DNA of 64,000 bases from an uncultured Candidatus Nitrosopumilus sp. (GCA_951812645.1 CATOSM010000001.1:1033560-1097559); one strand, 5' to 3'; counted from the stretch's first letter, positions 8,821 to 17,844 are shown. Notes: generated by a model from the sequence alone, not told the origin. Made by a program: numbers and translations.

Positions 8821-11800
8821 TCATCTGGAGCCGTCATAAATGTCGATTCCCATATACTCATCATCATCTAAGGATCTGTCTACAAATCGCGATATCTCCA
8901 AACTTGCAGAGCCAAGTGATGACAAGTCAACATGGTTTGTAAGTGTCAATGTACATGTATTATCACAGTCATGGGCAGTTGCAAATTTGTTGGCTTCATC
9001 AGTGGTTGGGCTGCCTTCTCTCCAAGTAGATACAGTACTCCACTTATCATCTCCTGATTTACTCCAGGAATCCAGGTTGTCAAACTCTTCACTAAATGAG
9101 ATGGATGGTTGTGGAGGTACAGTACCAGAACCAAGCGAGATTACTATATCATCAACGCTGACTATCTCGCTACTAGAAGAAGATACTGCGTTAAATTTGA
9201 CTTTGAGCTGGTTTGACTGGTATGATGAAAGATCTATTGTCTCGTTGGTCCAAGTAGAGTCATCCTTGTCATTATCAGCTGACAAGAAAACCAGCTCTGT
9301 CCAAGTTGTGCCGTTGTTAGTGGAGACATGAACCCTTAGTCCTTCACCATTGTCAATGGATGTAGAAATAAATCTATAAAATGATAGCTTGGCATTTTGA
9401 CCAGTTGTGTCCATACTGTTAGATACCATGTAGCAGTTTCTATCACAGTTAGATGACTGTGCAACTTTGTTATCTGCTGATGCTCCTGGGCGTTGAACCG
9501 TTATAATTTCCCAGTTATCGTCATCTTCTGCACTCAAAGTCCACTTTGAAAAACCACTCTCAAAGTCATCAGAAAATTGAGCATTTGATGAAACTGAGTT
9601 TTTGGCCCCAGTAATATTTAGAGAATCCATTATCAAATCTTCTGAAGAGCTACTAGCTTTGGCAACTGCCCTTATCGTAAAGTCAGATGACCCAAGATAG
9701 GATGCAAGATCAAAGGTTTCTTTGTGCCATGTATCATCGTCATCAACTCCACCAGCCCAAGTAAAGATATTGCTCCAAGTTGTGCCGCCATTAGAAGATA
9801 CGTCAATTTTTAGATATTCGCCTGAATCAAGAGAGTTATCAACATATCTGTATAATGTCAAGTTTGCAGTGCTGTATGATGTAAGGTCCAAACTGTTTGT
9901 TAATACAAGTATACATTCATCATCACAGTCATCAGTTTCTGCCACTGTGTTTGTTATAGGATGATCTGGTGGATGGCCTCCCTCGTCAGGCAGTCCGGTG
10001 CGCCAATTTAACTCCCCTTCTTTTGTCCATGCATCAAGATTATCAAATGTATCAGAAAAGATAGTAGTCAATCCATTAGAAGTCGTGGGAGAAACAGATG
10101 ATGTGGTATCAGAAATATAATTTAAATTAAAAATTGGTGTAATGTCTGGATAATTCAAAGCATCCCAATCAGCTTTGAAATCATGAATGTTTGATGCAAT
10201 GTACGGCGATGCAATGTTTTGCACTTTATCTGTACTAAAAGCAGTCCAAAGGTTACTATCCAATGCATCTATTTTATCATAAGTAGTTGTTATTCTAGGA
10301 TTGCCTCTGGTTTCATCTACACTATCATGAATATCCCAAAGGGCAGCAGTTATCCAACCCTCTGTAGAGTCTCCGTTACTAGTTGGAAATAACTGGTCAT
10401 TTTTTGTTCCACTCTCAAAATTATTATTGTCTCCAGTAACAAATGAGGTGTGGTTTGGAGAATTGTTTGCATATATTCCCACAAATGTTGCCCAACCTTC
10501 AGACCATGCACATTCTTGGTTTGTAATAATATTTGAGTCATGTATTGGTTGACCTACTCCTCTAGAAACGCAACCAGTTGGGGACTTTCCATCAGGAGTG
10601 CCACTTTGTAATGATTTAGCATATTTGTAAGCTGCATCTTGTAAAAAATGACCTACTTCATGAGATATCCATACAGGGTAATCACTTACTCTTTTTATCA
10701 CAGTAGAACCAACTCTATAATCATCTAAATGAATAGAATTGGATGCAGAGAAATATTGTCCAATAGAATTCATATTTGGATCTGTATCGTAATACACGTT
10801 TAGCACAGGCATGTTTCTAGCTCCTATATTGTGGAATTTTGTCAGAGTGTCTTGGGTTATTTTGAATACATTATAGGATTGGAAGAAAATATCTTTATTG
10901 TCAATTCTAACTTGATCATTATTCCTAAAATTGACTGTTACACTTTTAGGATTAGAAATAGAGTCAGTGCTATAGACAACAAGATTCTGTTCTTTTGTGT
11001 TATCTTTTAATATAATATTTTCATTTTTTAGTTTTAATGTAACCACAAAATCCGGTGTGGTTCCATCACCGTCAGGATCTGATGTAGGCATAAGAATTGT
11101 AAATTGGCCATTCTCTAATTCTTCACAAGCAAGATAACCACCAAGTTTGTTCATTGTTGTAAGAGTATTGGTTGTGAGATTTTTATCTTCAATACAATAT
11201 TCTATTGAGACACTAGGATTGACAAATCTATTGGGCAATTCTTCAACTTTCACATCTCCATGAACAATGAAAAATCCAAGTTGTGCATGAGCTTCAGGAA
11301 TACTCCAATCAATCATTGATAGAATAAACCTACCAACAAATTCTGGGTATATTTTTAGAAACTCATCTGCCCAATCATCTCCGTTATACCGTAACATTTC
11401 CTCAAGACTTTGAAATTTACCATCAGATAACCACCATTGATCCTCGGCGGTTCTAATTGCCTCAGCTATCATCTCAAAGTCTTGCTCTTTGGTTAATGGA
11501 ATAGCATTACTTGAACCTGTCTCTGAATATTTTGATGGTGGTCTTGGACAAATCTCACATGGTGTTGGGTTTTCACCTGGTCCGTAATTTGGTAAAACTT
11601 TTGTCTCACTGATTTCATATGTACCATTACCCAAATCGTTTATGAATAATTCTGTATACGAGTATTGTCCCATTTTAATAAGAATGTCATGAAATGGATA
11701 ACCAACCGTACCATTAAGTAAAAATTGAAGTTTGATGTCGTGTGGAGTTTTCACGTCATAATGTATTTCTTTTTGAATAGAGTACCCATATTTTTGCCAA

Positions 11801-12423
11801 TCATAATTGAATCCTTTACTAGTTTTATCCACATCATTTGGATTTAAGAAAACCAAAGGTTCAGGATATGTTATTACTAACTCAGTTCCTGTGTACCCAT
11901 AAAACATATCTGGTGAGGGTTTGATTATCTCATCAATCTCGGCTTCTTCTATTGGAATGGTACCATCCTCATCATCATATTTGACAAATGTATATGGAAT
12001 GCTTATTTCAAATTCTTCACCCACCTTGACATATTGAGGTAAATTTAATTCATACCAGGGAATGGTTTCAGATATTCCAGCTCCCAAATTTCCGCTTGCA
12101 GTTGGTGTGTGTGACCATCTTTTATTAAGATCATATGATGTATTTTCTAGGGTATTATTAGAAATTAGATAGCCACGCTCAAAAAGTACAGATGCAGTAG
12201 ATGGTAAAACAAATACAGCCTCGCCTCTCATGTTAGTATGCTTTACAAGCTTTGCTGTGTTATCAGATTCTGCAAAAACTACATTCATTATTGTTAAATC
12301 AGATATCTCTGCTGTATCAGTTGGTATATCATTGGTAAAATTAATTGCAAAAAATGAAAAACCTGATACAATTACTATTAATAACATGACTGAAGCTAGA
12401 ATAAATTTTGTAGTCTTTTCCAC
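8821..12423 (-). CDS. large secreted zinc metalloprotease with jellyroll-like repeats
   Basis: 1200 residues. A signal/anchor segment covers residues 5-27. The catalytic signature HEVGH is at 588-592, with a later Glu in AWSEGWATF (about 642) as candidate third zinc ligand, so a gluzincin-like site is inferred. From about residue 800 there are three repeats of about 150 residues (FDNLDAW, CDDEC, LTNSLDL, then NGGTTW, DDDTW, DLASYL), like the CUB/MAM-type or carbohydrate-binding jellyrolls of exported proteins. The third is cut by a TGA exactly where the others have the Trp of GTTW. The protein should act at the cell surface; its target is unknown. Confidence 0.8.
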   Translation of the reverse strand: MEKTTKFILASVMLLIVIVSGFSFFAINFTNDIPTDTAEISDLTIMNVVFAESDNTAKLVKHTNMRGEAVFVLPSTASVLFERGYLISNNTLENTSYDLNKRWSHTPTASGNLGAGISETIPWYELNLPQYVKVGEEFEISIPYTFVKYDDEDGTIPIEEAEIDEIIKPSPDMFYGYTGTELVITYPEPLVFLNPNDVDKTSKGFNYDWQKYGYSIQKEIHYDVKTPHDIKLQFLLNGTVGYPFHDILIKMGQYSYTELFINDLGNGTYEISETKVLPNYGPGENPTPCEICPRPPSKYSETGSSNAIPLTKEQDFEMIAEAIRTAEDQWWLSDGKFQSLEEMLRYNGDDWADEFLKIYPEFVGRFILSMIDWSIPEAHAQLGFFIVHGDVKVEELPNRFVNPSVSIEYCIEDKNLTTNTLTTMNKLGGYLACEELENGQFTILMPTSDPDGDGTTPDFVVTLKLKNENIILKDNTKEQNLVVYSTDSISNPKSVTVNFRNNDQVRIDNKDIFFQSYNVFKITQDTLTKFHNIGARNMPVLNVYYDTDPNMNSIGQYFSASNSIHLDDYRVGSTVIKRVSDYPVWISHEVGHFLQDAAYKYAKSLQSGTPDGKSPTGCVSRGVGQPIHDSNIITNQECAWSEGWATFVGIYANNSPNHTSFVTGDNNNFESGTKNDQLFPTSNGDSTEGWITAALWDIHDSVDETRGNPRITTTYDKIDALDSNLWTAFSTDKVQNIASPYIASNIHDFKADWDALNYPDITPIFNLNYISDTTSSVSPTTSNGLTTIFSDTFDNLDAWTKEGELNWRTGLPDEGGHPPDHPITNTVAETDDCDDECILVLTNSLDLTSYSTANLTLYRYVDNSLDSGEYLKIDVSSNGGTTWSNIFTWAGGVDDDDTWHKETFDLASYLGSSDFTIRAVAKASSSSEDLIMDSLNITGAKNSVSSNAQFSDDFESGFSKWTLSAEDDDNWEIITVQRPGASADNKVAQSSNCDRNCYMVSNSMDTTGQNAKLSFYRFISTSIDNGEGLRVHVSTNNGTTWTELVFLSADNDKDDSTWTNETIDLSSYQSNQLKVKFNAVSSSSSEIVSVDDIVISLGSGTVPPQPSISFSEEFDNLDSWSKSGDDKWSTVSTWREGSPTTDEANKFATAHDCDNTCTLTLTNHVDLSSLGSASLEISRFVDRSLDDDEYMGIDIYDGSR

Positions 12424-12682
12424 TCCAAGTAAGGAGAAAGTGATGTATTAAAGTATGATCATTAATTTTGGTTTCTACATATTACCATTATAGTAAACTT
12501 GTTTATTTTGATAATAAAAAAGATCATTTAGAGTTTATTGACGGTATGCCATTTCCATTAAGAGCATCATAGTATTTTCTTGAACATATCAACTGAAAGG
12601 TAACAAGAAGAAGAACCAACCGATTACGGTACAATACCCGAGATAATAATATTCTTATAGTAATGTTGTATTTGCCCAACTA

Positions 12683-13304
12683 ATGAAAATTCTAGTTTTT
12701 TATCTCTTGGTACTTTTTATGATACCTGCATCTTTGGCATATGCAGCTGATGTAACAATTGAACCTGTATCTGGCTCTGCTACCCCTGGATGCGAAGATA
12801 CTGAACAAAGTTGTTTTCTCCCACATATGGCACGAGCCAATGTCGGTGATACAGTTATCATGACAAACGCTGACAGTGCAGCTCACACATTTACATCAGA
12901 TAGTCCATCTACTGACCCAGATGGCGTATTTGATTCTGGTTTGTTGTTGGCTGGAAGTTCATTTGAGTGGGGTGCCAACTGAGCCAGGAAGATTTAGCTA
13001 TTTTAGTACAGTTCACCCCGGGATGCAGGGTATCATTATGGTAACAGACGTTGTTGCTACACCTACCTTTACCCCAATACCTACACCTCAGCCATCAGAA
13101 GTATCAATAATTTCATTAAACAACAAAATTTTAACCTTAGAAAAGATCATTGATGCAAAAGAAAAAAAGATTACTTTGTTGAAATATAAAAATAACATGC
13201 AATCCAAGCAAATTGATCTGTTAGGGGAGCAACTTGAAGAGCTGCAAGGTAATATCAATCAAAAGTTGCAGACAATCCTTGATTATTTGAATCGTGAAAG
13301 ATAA
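12683..13304 (+). pseudogene. plastocyanin-like protein with coiled-coil tail, frameshifted
   Basis: The first frame (12683-12982) holds a signal peptide (residues 1-21) and a cupredoxin domain with its first His in SAAHTFTSD. It stops early. The second frame, from about 12970, continues as VPTEPGRFSYFSTVHPGMQG and then a Pro/Thr linker and a coiled coil of about 60 residues. Removing one G from the four-G run at 12969-12972 restores the full domain. Compared with the second cupredoxin domain at 19640 (YPYYCIVHPWM), the copper-ligand Cys is Ser here (YFSTVHPGM), so a type-1 copper site is unlikely even if the frame is repaired. Confidence 0.75.
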
Positions 13305-13344
13305 TAAAGATCAAATTTTATACTAATCATAATTATTCCAAATA

Positions 13345-13671
13345 ATGGTTAGAGTATGCAGTTTATGTAACAAAAAATATCCTGAGAACATACACACTTG
13401 TGAACTATCTCATTGTGGTTTATGCGGATTTACAAATCTGACAATAAAAAAGTGGAATCCTATCCGTGATCCAATATCTATACTCATACATACAGTATTT
13501 TTTATTTTATCCATACCTGCAATTACTATAGACTCTCCTGATACAATTATTGCAATTGTAATGCTACTCATGATATATTCTATTATATTTTATTTCTATT
13601 GTCTTAATATAGATAGAAGGCCTTTTCATTTTTGTTTATCGTGTAATACACAACCTAAGAAAATAATATAA
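13345..13671 (+). CDS. zinc-ribbon membrane protein with in-frame stop
   Basis: 108 residues: two CxxC-type knuckles (CSLC and CGLC) with an intervening CELSHC at the N-terminus, then two hydrophobic helices (about 45-85), then a third CxxC (CLSC). After the TAA at 13669 the same frame stays open for 46 more codons to 13812 (starting GPPIGTSSEY), ending in another hydrophobic helix. The original gene may thus have been 155 codons. The part shown is what would be translated now. Function unknown. Confidence 0.55.
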   Translation: MVRVCSLCNKKYPENIHTCELSHCGLCGFTNLTIKKWNPIRDPISILIHTVFFILSIPAITIDSPDTIIAIVMLLMIYSIIFYFYCLNIDRRPFHFCLSCNTQPKKII

Positions 13672-13859
13672 GGACCTCCAATTGGTACTTCTTCAGAATA
13701 TATTGAAAAATTACCTGTAAAAAAACACAACAAAAAACTAAATTTACGTGAAATTTTATATCTATTGGGTAGTGGTGCGTCAATCCTTGCAGTATTATTA
13801 GTTTTTATTTAATATTGTAAAAGATCATAATTAAATATTTGTAAAACAAAAATACAGTA

Positions 13860-14024
13860 TTGTCAGTTAAGAATGCCTGTCCAGGTGGATGTGGTAAAGA
13901 AATTGGTGGCGATGCCGTACAAATGCGTTGGCATTTATCTTCACCGAAAAAACATCCTGAATTAGTTAACGATCCTAAAAAAATATCTGAGCTAATTGAG
14001 AAAAGTTTTCCTGATTCAAAATGA
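13860..14024 (+). CDS. 54-residue Cys-motif protein
   Basis: A short frame from TTG with a CPGGCGKEIGG motif near the N-terminus followed by a charged helical part (HPELVNDPKKISELIEKSF). The composition is typical of small soluble archaeal proteins. It competes with a 97-residue minus-strand frame over the same bases that looks less protein-like after its first 25 residues. I prefer this one. Possible metal-binding protein; function unknown. Confidence 0.45.
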   Translation: MSVKNACPGGCGKEIGGDAVQMRWHLSSPKKHPELVNDPKKISELIEKSFPDSK

Positions 14025-14106
14025 GTATCTATTGATACCCTGCCAAGCAGAACAGCAGATATTGCTACCAATAATACAAGAATGAGTTTTTTCTTCACGA
14101 TTAAAT

Positions 14107-14700
14107 CTAATTTATTTTAGATATGTTAGGGTATGTATGGCCATTATCAAAACAATCATAATTTTTTAGATAATCCAAGACATGTTCATTGTGCACAAAA
14201 TATTTTATAGCATTCTCACGATCATTGCAAACTATAACCTGCTCCCTTACCAAGGGTATAACATGATATGGTTTTATTCTCAGATATACTGTATTTCCAG
14301 TATCCTTGTCTACAGGCGTTCCCAGTTCATACCAGGGCATAAAGAACAATGTCGAAGTCGACAATCCATGTCCATATCCATATCGTTTTTCAAACTCTTG
14401 AATTTCTGGAAGAGTTGGAGCTACATATGAGGAAAAAACAGTGAAAGACACAGGAGTGACAACCAAAGTAAACAATACCAATGCCAAAAATAGCAAAATC
14501 AGGATTTTAAATACAATGTTGATTTTGGTGTTTTTTAGGTAATACAAAATAGAAAACAAAGTAAAAGTAACACCGATGGTAAAAATTACATTCCTAATTA
14601 TTATTACATCTTCTGTGTAGGATTCTACATACAATAAAGCAATAAGAGGAATAAAAAGAGAGAATGATGCTAGAAATAGTATCTTGTGTTTTCTTTCCAT
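14107..14700 (-). CDS. membrane protein with extracytoplasmic C-terminal domain, unknown
   Basis: 197 residues. Three hydrophobic segments lie at about 8-25, 35-55 and 62-90. A soluble domain of about 100 residues follows, with an aromatic motif FFMPWYELGTP and two Cys. The FFMPWYELGTP segment resembles TIPWYELNLP in the metalloprotease at 8821, hinting at a shared exported-protein element. It lies five bases after the secreted protein at 14706, so they are probably co-transcribed. No family recognised. Confidence 0.55.
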   Translation of the reverse strand: MERKHKILFLASFSLFIPLIALLYVESYTEDVIIIRNVIFTIGVTFTLFSILYYLKNTKINIVFKILILLFLALVLFTLVVTPVSFTVFSSYVAPTLPEIQEFEKRYGYGHGLSTSTLFFMPWYELGTPVDKDTGNTVYLRIKPYHVIPLVREQVIVCNDRENAIKYFVHNEHVLDYLKNYDCFDNGHTYPNISKIN

Positions 14701-14705
14701 GAAAC

Positions 14706-15488
14706 CTAGAATGGTTTTGTGATATTAGCAGGTGCCTCGCCTACAACTACAGAACCATCCTCATTGTAGATAACATGCCACCAAATTGTGTATCCATTCC
14801 ACCAATATGTAGGTGCGTCATATTCCAAGAGCTCAGGGTTTGGCTCTAATGGTTGCCAAGCATAACCTGCAGAATTCAAGGTTGCCTGATCTCGCAATGG
14901 TCCATCATTGCAAACAGGTGACTCTGTTGAGAGTTTGGCAAACTCTACAGAAGAATCCAAGCTAAGTGTTATGCTATGATATCCTTGCTGTTCCAAAAGT
15001 ATTGTTTTGGTATTTTTATCCAAGTCACTTTGCACATATTCTCTATATGATGTATGTGGATTGCTAAGGCTTCCACCACAAGCAGAACTGTCCCAGAACC
15101 CTCGCTTTACGCGTTTGCTCTCATCAAAGATGCCGCTGAACTTGCCCTCAGTTATGGGAAGCAATGCCTCCGTTACGTTGCCACCTGATGCCATGGCATC
15201 AATTAGGTTATTGTTTACGGTAATGTACTCTTGTGCAAACTCTACATCATATGGCGAGAAACCATACCATTGCACTGCCGTCTGGTTAAGTGAGAGGTAT
15301 TTGTTCTCATCGTATACCATGACAGGCTCCAGCTCTGCAAACATTCTCTGGATATAGCTTTTGGAATACTTTGTTTCTTGTGCATCATCATCAGCATATG
15401 CTGTATTAGCTGTGACAGGTACTGCCAAGCTGATAACAAGTAGTGCAAACAAAACTGTCTTTGCGTTGTATTTTGTCATTAGGATCAT
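14706..15488 (-). CDS. secreted protein, unknown
   Basis: 260 residues. A signal peptide is at about 5-32 (the TANTAYADDD region suits cleavage). The mature part has three Cys, an aromatic-rich C-terminus (PTYWWNGYTIWWHVIYNEDG) and no recognised catalytic motif. It is probably the first gene of a two-gene unit with 14107. The start at 15488 is followed by a second ATG four codons on (MTKYNAK), which is an equally good start. Confidence 0.6.
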   Translation of the reverse strand: MILMTKYNAKTVLFALLVISLAVPVTANTAYADDDAQETKYSKSYIQRMFAELEPVMVYDENKYLSLNQTAVQWYGFSPYDVEFAQEYITVNNNLIDAMASGGNVTEALLPITEGKFSGIFDESKRVKRGFWDSSACGGSLSNPHTSYREYVQSDLDKNTKTILLEQQGYHSITLSLDSSVEFAKLSTESPVCNDGPLRDQATLNSAGYAWQPLEPNPELLEYDAPTYWWNGYTIWWHVIYNEDGSVVVGEAPANITKPF

Positions 15489-15548
15489 AAAATAATAGTT
15501 GTATTTATCGCTGACTCGTTAATGTAACTAGTATTGCAGGTAACAAAA

Positions 15549-15697
15549 TTATCTCTCGCAGCCAATGCCGTCCCTGTCGCGGCCAAAGCCGTGTGGGTCA
15601 GGCTGCAATACCTTAAAGTTTTTGTAACTTACATGAATGTAAATAAAACTAGCAGGCACAATGCAAACCATCTGCAGAATTAAAATATATTTTATCC
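15549..15697 (-). pseudogene. remnant of an Excalibur-type calcium-binding protein
   Basis: The frame runs out of the left end of IS copy 2 and stops at 15549. Its last 25 residues (YKNFKVL, DPHGF, DRDGIGCER) match the Excalibur pattern, DxDxDG followed by CE, a calcium-binding loop at the C-terminus of exported proteins. The first loop Asp is replaced (GRDRDG rather than DRDGDG), and the upstream part is degenerate. Probably a dead gene end. Confidence 0.5.
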
Positions 15698-15700
15698 AAC

Positions 15701-16201
15701 TTATCCTAAAACCCTCCAATGCATCATGATACATGCCAGATACACAAATCCAAGATAGTTGTCACAGTTCCTTTCGTATCTGATTGCCGTCCTGTGAAGC
15801 CCGCACTTGAGCCAGGCAAAGAACCGCTCTACGACAAACCTTGTCTTGCCATAATTTTTTTGATTCCTGTTTTGTGCAATGTTCTTTGAGTTCTTTTTGT
15901 ATGGAATGCAACAGTCAATCCCATGGGATCTCAGATAGTTTCTGATGTATGCCGCATCGTATCCCTTGTCGGCATACGCTGAGATGATCTGCCGTATCAA
16001 ACCGTCATCTGCAGGTTCTGAGATGTCTTCTGACACATCGATGAATTTCGTACTGTCATGGACATTTGCAGGGCTGGCCCTGATTGGGATTAGCAGTCCT
16101 GTCCTGTCTACTGCAGCGTGTATTTTTGTGCCCAGGATCTTCCTGGACCCGTCATATCCTGTTTTGTCCCCCCTTTTTGGCGGCAACTGATGATGAACCA
16201 A
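15701..16201 (-). CDS. IS5-family transposase, second frame (orfB)
   Basis: The catalytic half: GDKTGYDG, then TKIHAAVDRTG carrying an Asp of the DDE triad, DKGYDA, and VVERFFAWLK with the Glu, ending LACIMMHWRVLG a few bases inside the left inverted repeat. It overlaps orfA by 50 bases and joins it through an A5G6 tract (AAKKGG region). A +1 ribosomal shift, or polymerase slippage to five or eight G, would make the full transposase. Without that, orfB lacks the first catalytic Asp. Confidence 0.85.
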   Translation of the reverse strand: MVHHQLPPKRGDKTGYDGSRKILGTKIHAAVDRTGLLIPIRASPANVHDSTKFIDVSEDISEPADDGLIRQIISAYADKGYDAAYIRNYLRSHGIDCCIPYKKNSKNIAQNRNQKNYGKTRFVVERFFAWLKCGLHRTAIRYERNCDNYLGFVYLACIMMHWRVLG

Positions 16202-16493
16202 CTGAGATTTTTTGCAGGCTGATTTTTCCCTGTCTGTGTGCGGATTTGATTGAACTGGATAGAATCCTTTTCCATATTCCCTTTTGCTGCAGCTCTGAGA
16301 ATCTCAGATGCGAGGTGGATTTTGAACCGTATCTGTCCGGCATGTCTGCCCACCTGCAGCCGGTTGTTAGGACAAACAACATTCCGTTGACTGTGTTTCT
16401 GTCATTGCATCCTGGCCTTCCGGTTTTTGCAGGCTTTGGCAGATGTGATGCAACCGTGTTCCATTGAGTGTCTGACATTTCTTTGTGAATCAT
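16152..16493 (-). CDS. IS5-family transposase, first frame (orfA)
   Basis: 113 residues starting MIHKEMSDTQWN, the natural N-terminus of this family. It contains the DNA-binding region (TTGCRWADMPDRYGS) and the SSSVAAKK region near the first catalytic position, where copies 1 and 3 read DSSS but this copy reads GSSS. It ends shortly after the A5G6 tract. The Asp-to-Gly change suggests that even a frameshifted product of this copy may be inactive. Confidence 0.8.
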   Translation of the reverse strand: MIHKEMSDTQWNTVASHLPKPAKTGRPGCNDRNTVNGMLFVLTTGCRWADMPDRYGSKSTSHLRFSELQQKGIWKRILSSSIKSAHRQGKISLQKISVGSSSVAAKKGGQNRI

Positions 16494-16572
16494 GAAGGAT
16501 ACGTCAGCAGGGTCATTCTTGGATCCCGATTGTCATGAATTATTTACAAAATGATCGGTTTTAGGATGAGTT

Positions 16573-16804
16573 GAATGTAAAATCTAACAACTAAAGCATC
16601 TTCTTCATCATCAATAATGAATTGCAAAGTTTTCCCATCTCGAAAAGGAAGTTGAATGTAGTGCTCTTGTAATTTGGTTGTTAGTGTTTTTAGAATTAAT
16701 GCACTTGTTAACATATTTGAAACAAGGATATCTAATGAATCTTGTTCTTTTTCATCAAACGATTGATAGTGGTCTTTGAATCCTTCTATAGGTCTAATTA
16801 TCAT
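16573..16804 (-). pseudogene. gene truncated at its 3' end by IS copy 2
   Basis: The frame starts at ATG 16804 (MIIRPIEGFKDHYQSF) and runs about 77 codons until it enters the IS, ending in IS-derived residues. It has a helical middle and a DEEDALVVRFY strand. The upstream small gene at 16811 ends seven bases before its start, so the two form an operon. Size, order and spacing resemble a toxin-antitoxin pair, but I recognise neither protein. Confidence 0.45.
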
Positions 16805-16810
16805 TATTCA

Positions 16811-16933
16811 CTATGCACGCATCGCTTTTTTAAATTCAGAGATGTTGCTATATTTACAAGACTTTATTTCTCCACTTTTTACTTTTTTGAGAATTTCAGA
16901 AGGACTCATGTTATCTAATCCATCCTTGCTCAT
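16811..16933 (-). CDS. 40-residue protein upstream of the truncated gene
   Basis: A short frame with charged, helical composition (SPSEILKKVKSGEIKSCKYS, then SEFKKAMRA). A strong TATA-like sequence (TTTATATATAAG) lies at 16938-16949, too close to the first ATG. It fits better a leaderless start at the internal ATG at 16909 (MSPSEILKK). Possibly an antitoxin-like partner of the next gene; this is inference from layout only. Confidence 0.4.
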   Translation of the reverse strand: MSKDGLDNMSPSEILKKVKSGEIKSCKYSNISEFKKAMRA

Positions 16934-17181
16934 ATATCTTATATATAAAGACATCATTTAAACTAAATGTAATACTACCAAAAATGCTATCGTCGGTTTT
17001 AATCATAATATAACACATATTTATAAATCCGTATTTATTTATTTCCATGTTTGGAACCTCTAAAGAGATCTTAATCATGGTTAAGTATTGCTAACTTGGA
17101 ACTGTTGTCTACAATTTATTCTATGCTCAAATACATTGTAGGTACTCTTCACTTAATTGCAGTCTTGCAGGAGCAAGAGGA

Positions 17182-17340
17182 ATGATGTATTATTTGACTA
17201 AAGAAGAATTATTTAAAATCGCTAAAAAGAAAATAAAAAATAAAGAAAAAACAATTGAATTGTTAATCAATCATACAAAAAAACCCAAACTGACTTCAAA
17301 ATTAGCTTCTGAATGCAAAATCTGTCTGTGTTCTGCATAA
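17182..17340 (+). CDS. small Lys-rich protein, doubtful
   Basis: 52 codons from ATG: a Lys-rich helix (KEELFKIAKKKIKNKEK) and a C-terminal CKICLC motif. It is isolated and unrecognised. The CxxCxC ending is the only reason to keep it. It may be a fragment of a regulator or chance. Confidence 0.25.
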   Translation: MMYYLTKEELFKIAKKKIKNKEKTIELLINHTKKPKLTSKLASECKICLCSA

Positions 17341-17395
17341 AATCAGACTTCTAGTTTTTATCAACATAGTAAGACTAGAAAATTTTTGAGAACTG

Positions 17396-17578
17396 ATGGA
17401 TGTGACCGTTTCTTCTAATAAAGAAAACAACTCTGCGCTATTTCATCTGTTCTGGCATGCTTTCATCATATTCATTTTGGTTTTTTTGATTGATTATTTT
17501 TATTTGAATACTTTCAAAATTTTTCAGTCTATACAAGAACCAGATCAGAAGATTCCTATTGATATCCATATGGTATGA
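17396..17578 (+). CDS. small single-helix membrane protein, doubtful
   Basis: 60 residues with one long hydrophobic helix (about 17-42) and a polar tail. No family recognised. From 17579 to the tRNA at 17845 I see no convincing gene; a short open frame there runs through the tRNA and is discounted. Confidence 0.3.
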   Translation: MDVTVSSNKENNSALFHLFWHAFIIFILVFLIDYFYLNTFKIFQSIQEPDQKIPIDIHMV

Positions 17579-17844
17579 TGGCAATCAAGCCAGGAATTAT
17601 TATGAATACAGCTAACTTCATAGTGATTTTGTAGCTGGTTGTTAATACGTATCACTTGCCACTCTGTCACAGGTTTTATGATACTTGCAAAATTTCACGT
17701 TACTGCAAATTTTGTAATTTCATGCAAGTAATTGCCAATACTGTGTCACTAAAAGAATCAAACATGAAAACACACGTCAGCCTTTCTGGAAATTTAATCT
17801 CATTTGATGTCGGACTAGTCCAAGAAAAGAGGAATAAAGAAGGC

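Larger units (their letters stand above)
15698..16572 (-). mobile_element. IS5-like insertion sequence, copy 2
   Basis: 875 bp with the same 16-bp inverted ends as copies 1 and 3. It has two overlapping transposase frames, each without internal stops, so it is the best-preserved copy in the window. It sits between a truncated minus-strand gene at 16573 and the Excalibur remnant at 15549, so it probably inserted into, or caused loss of, coding DNA. No target duplication is obvious. Confidence 0.9.

Noticed and set aside
8821..8823. TGA read as a special amino acid
   Set aside because: The window has no recoding element or machinery that I can see, and a simple TGG-to-TGA mutation explains it.
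13805..14098. 97-residue minus-strand frame with a hydrophobic N-terminus
   Set aside because: After the first 25 residues the composition is not protein-like, and the plus-strand frame at 13860 with CPGGCG is better. The hydrophobic start could be a remnant, but I cannot support a gene.
15549..16804. A single gene split by IS copy 2, from the frame at 16804 to the Excalibur end at 15549
   Set aside because: The flanks can be joined in frame, but the join gives an implausible hydrophobic linker and the two parts look like different protein types.
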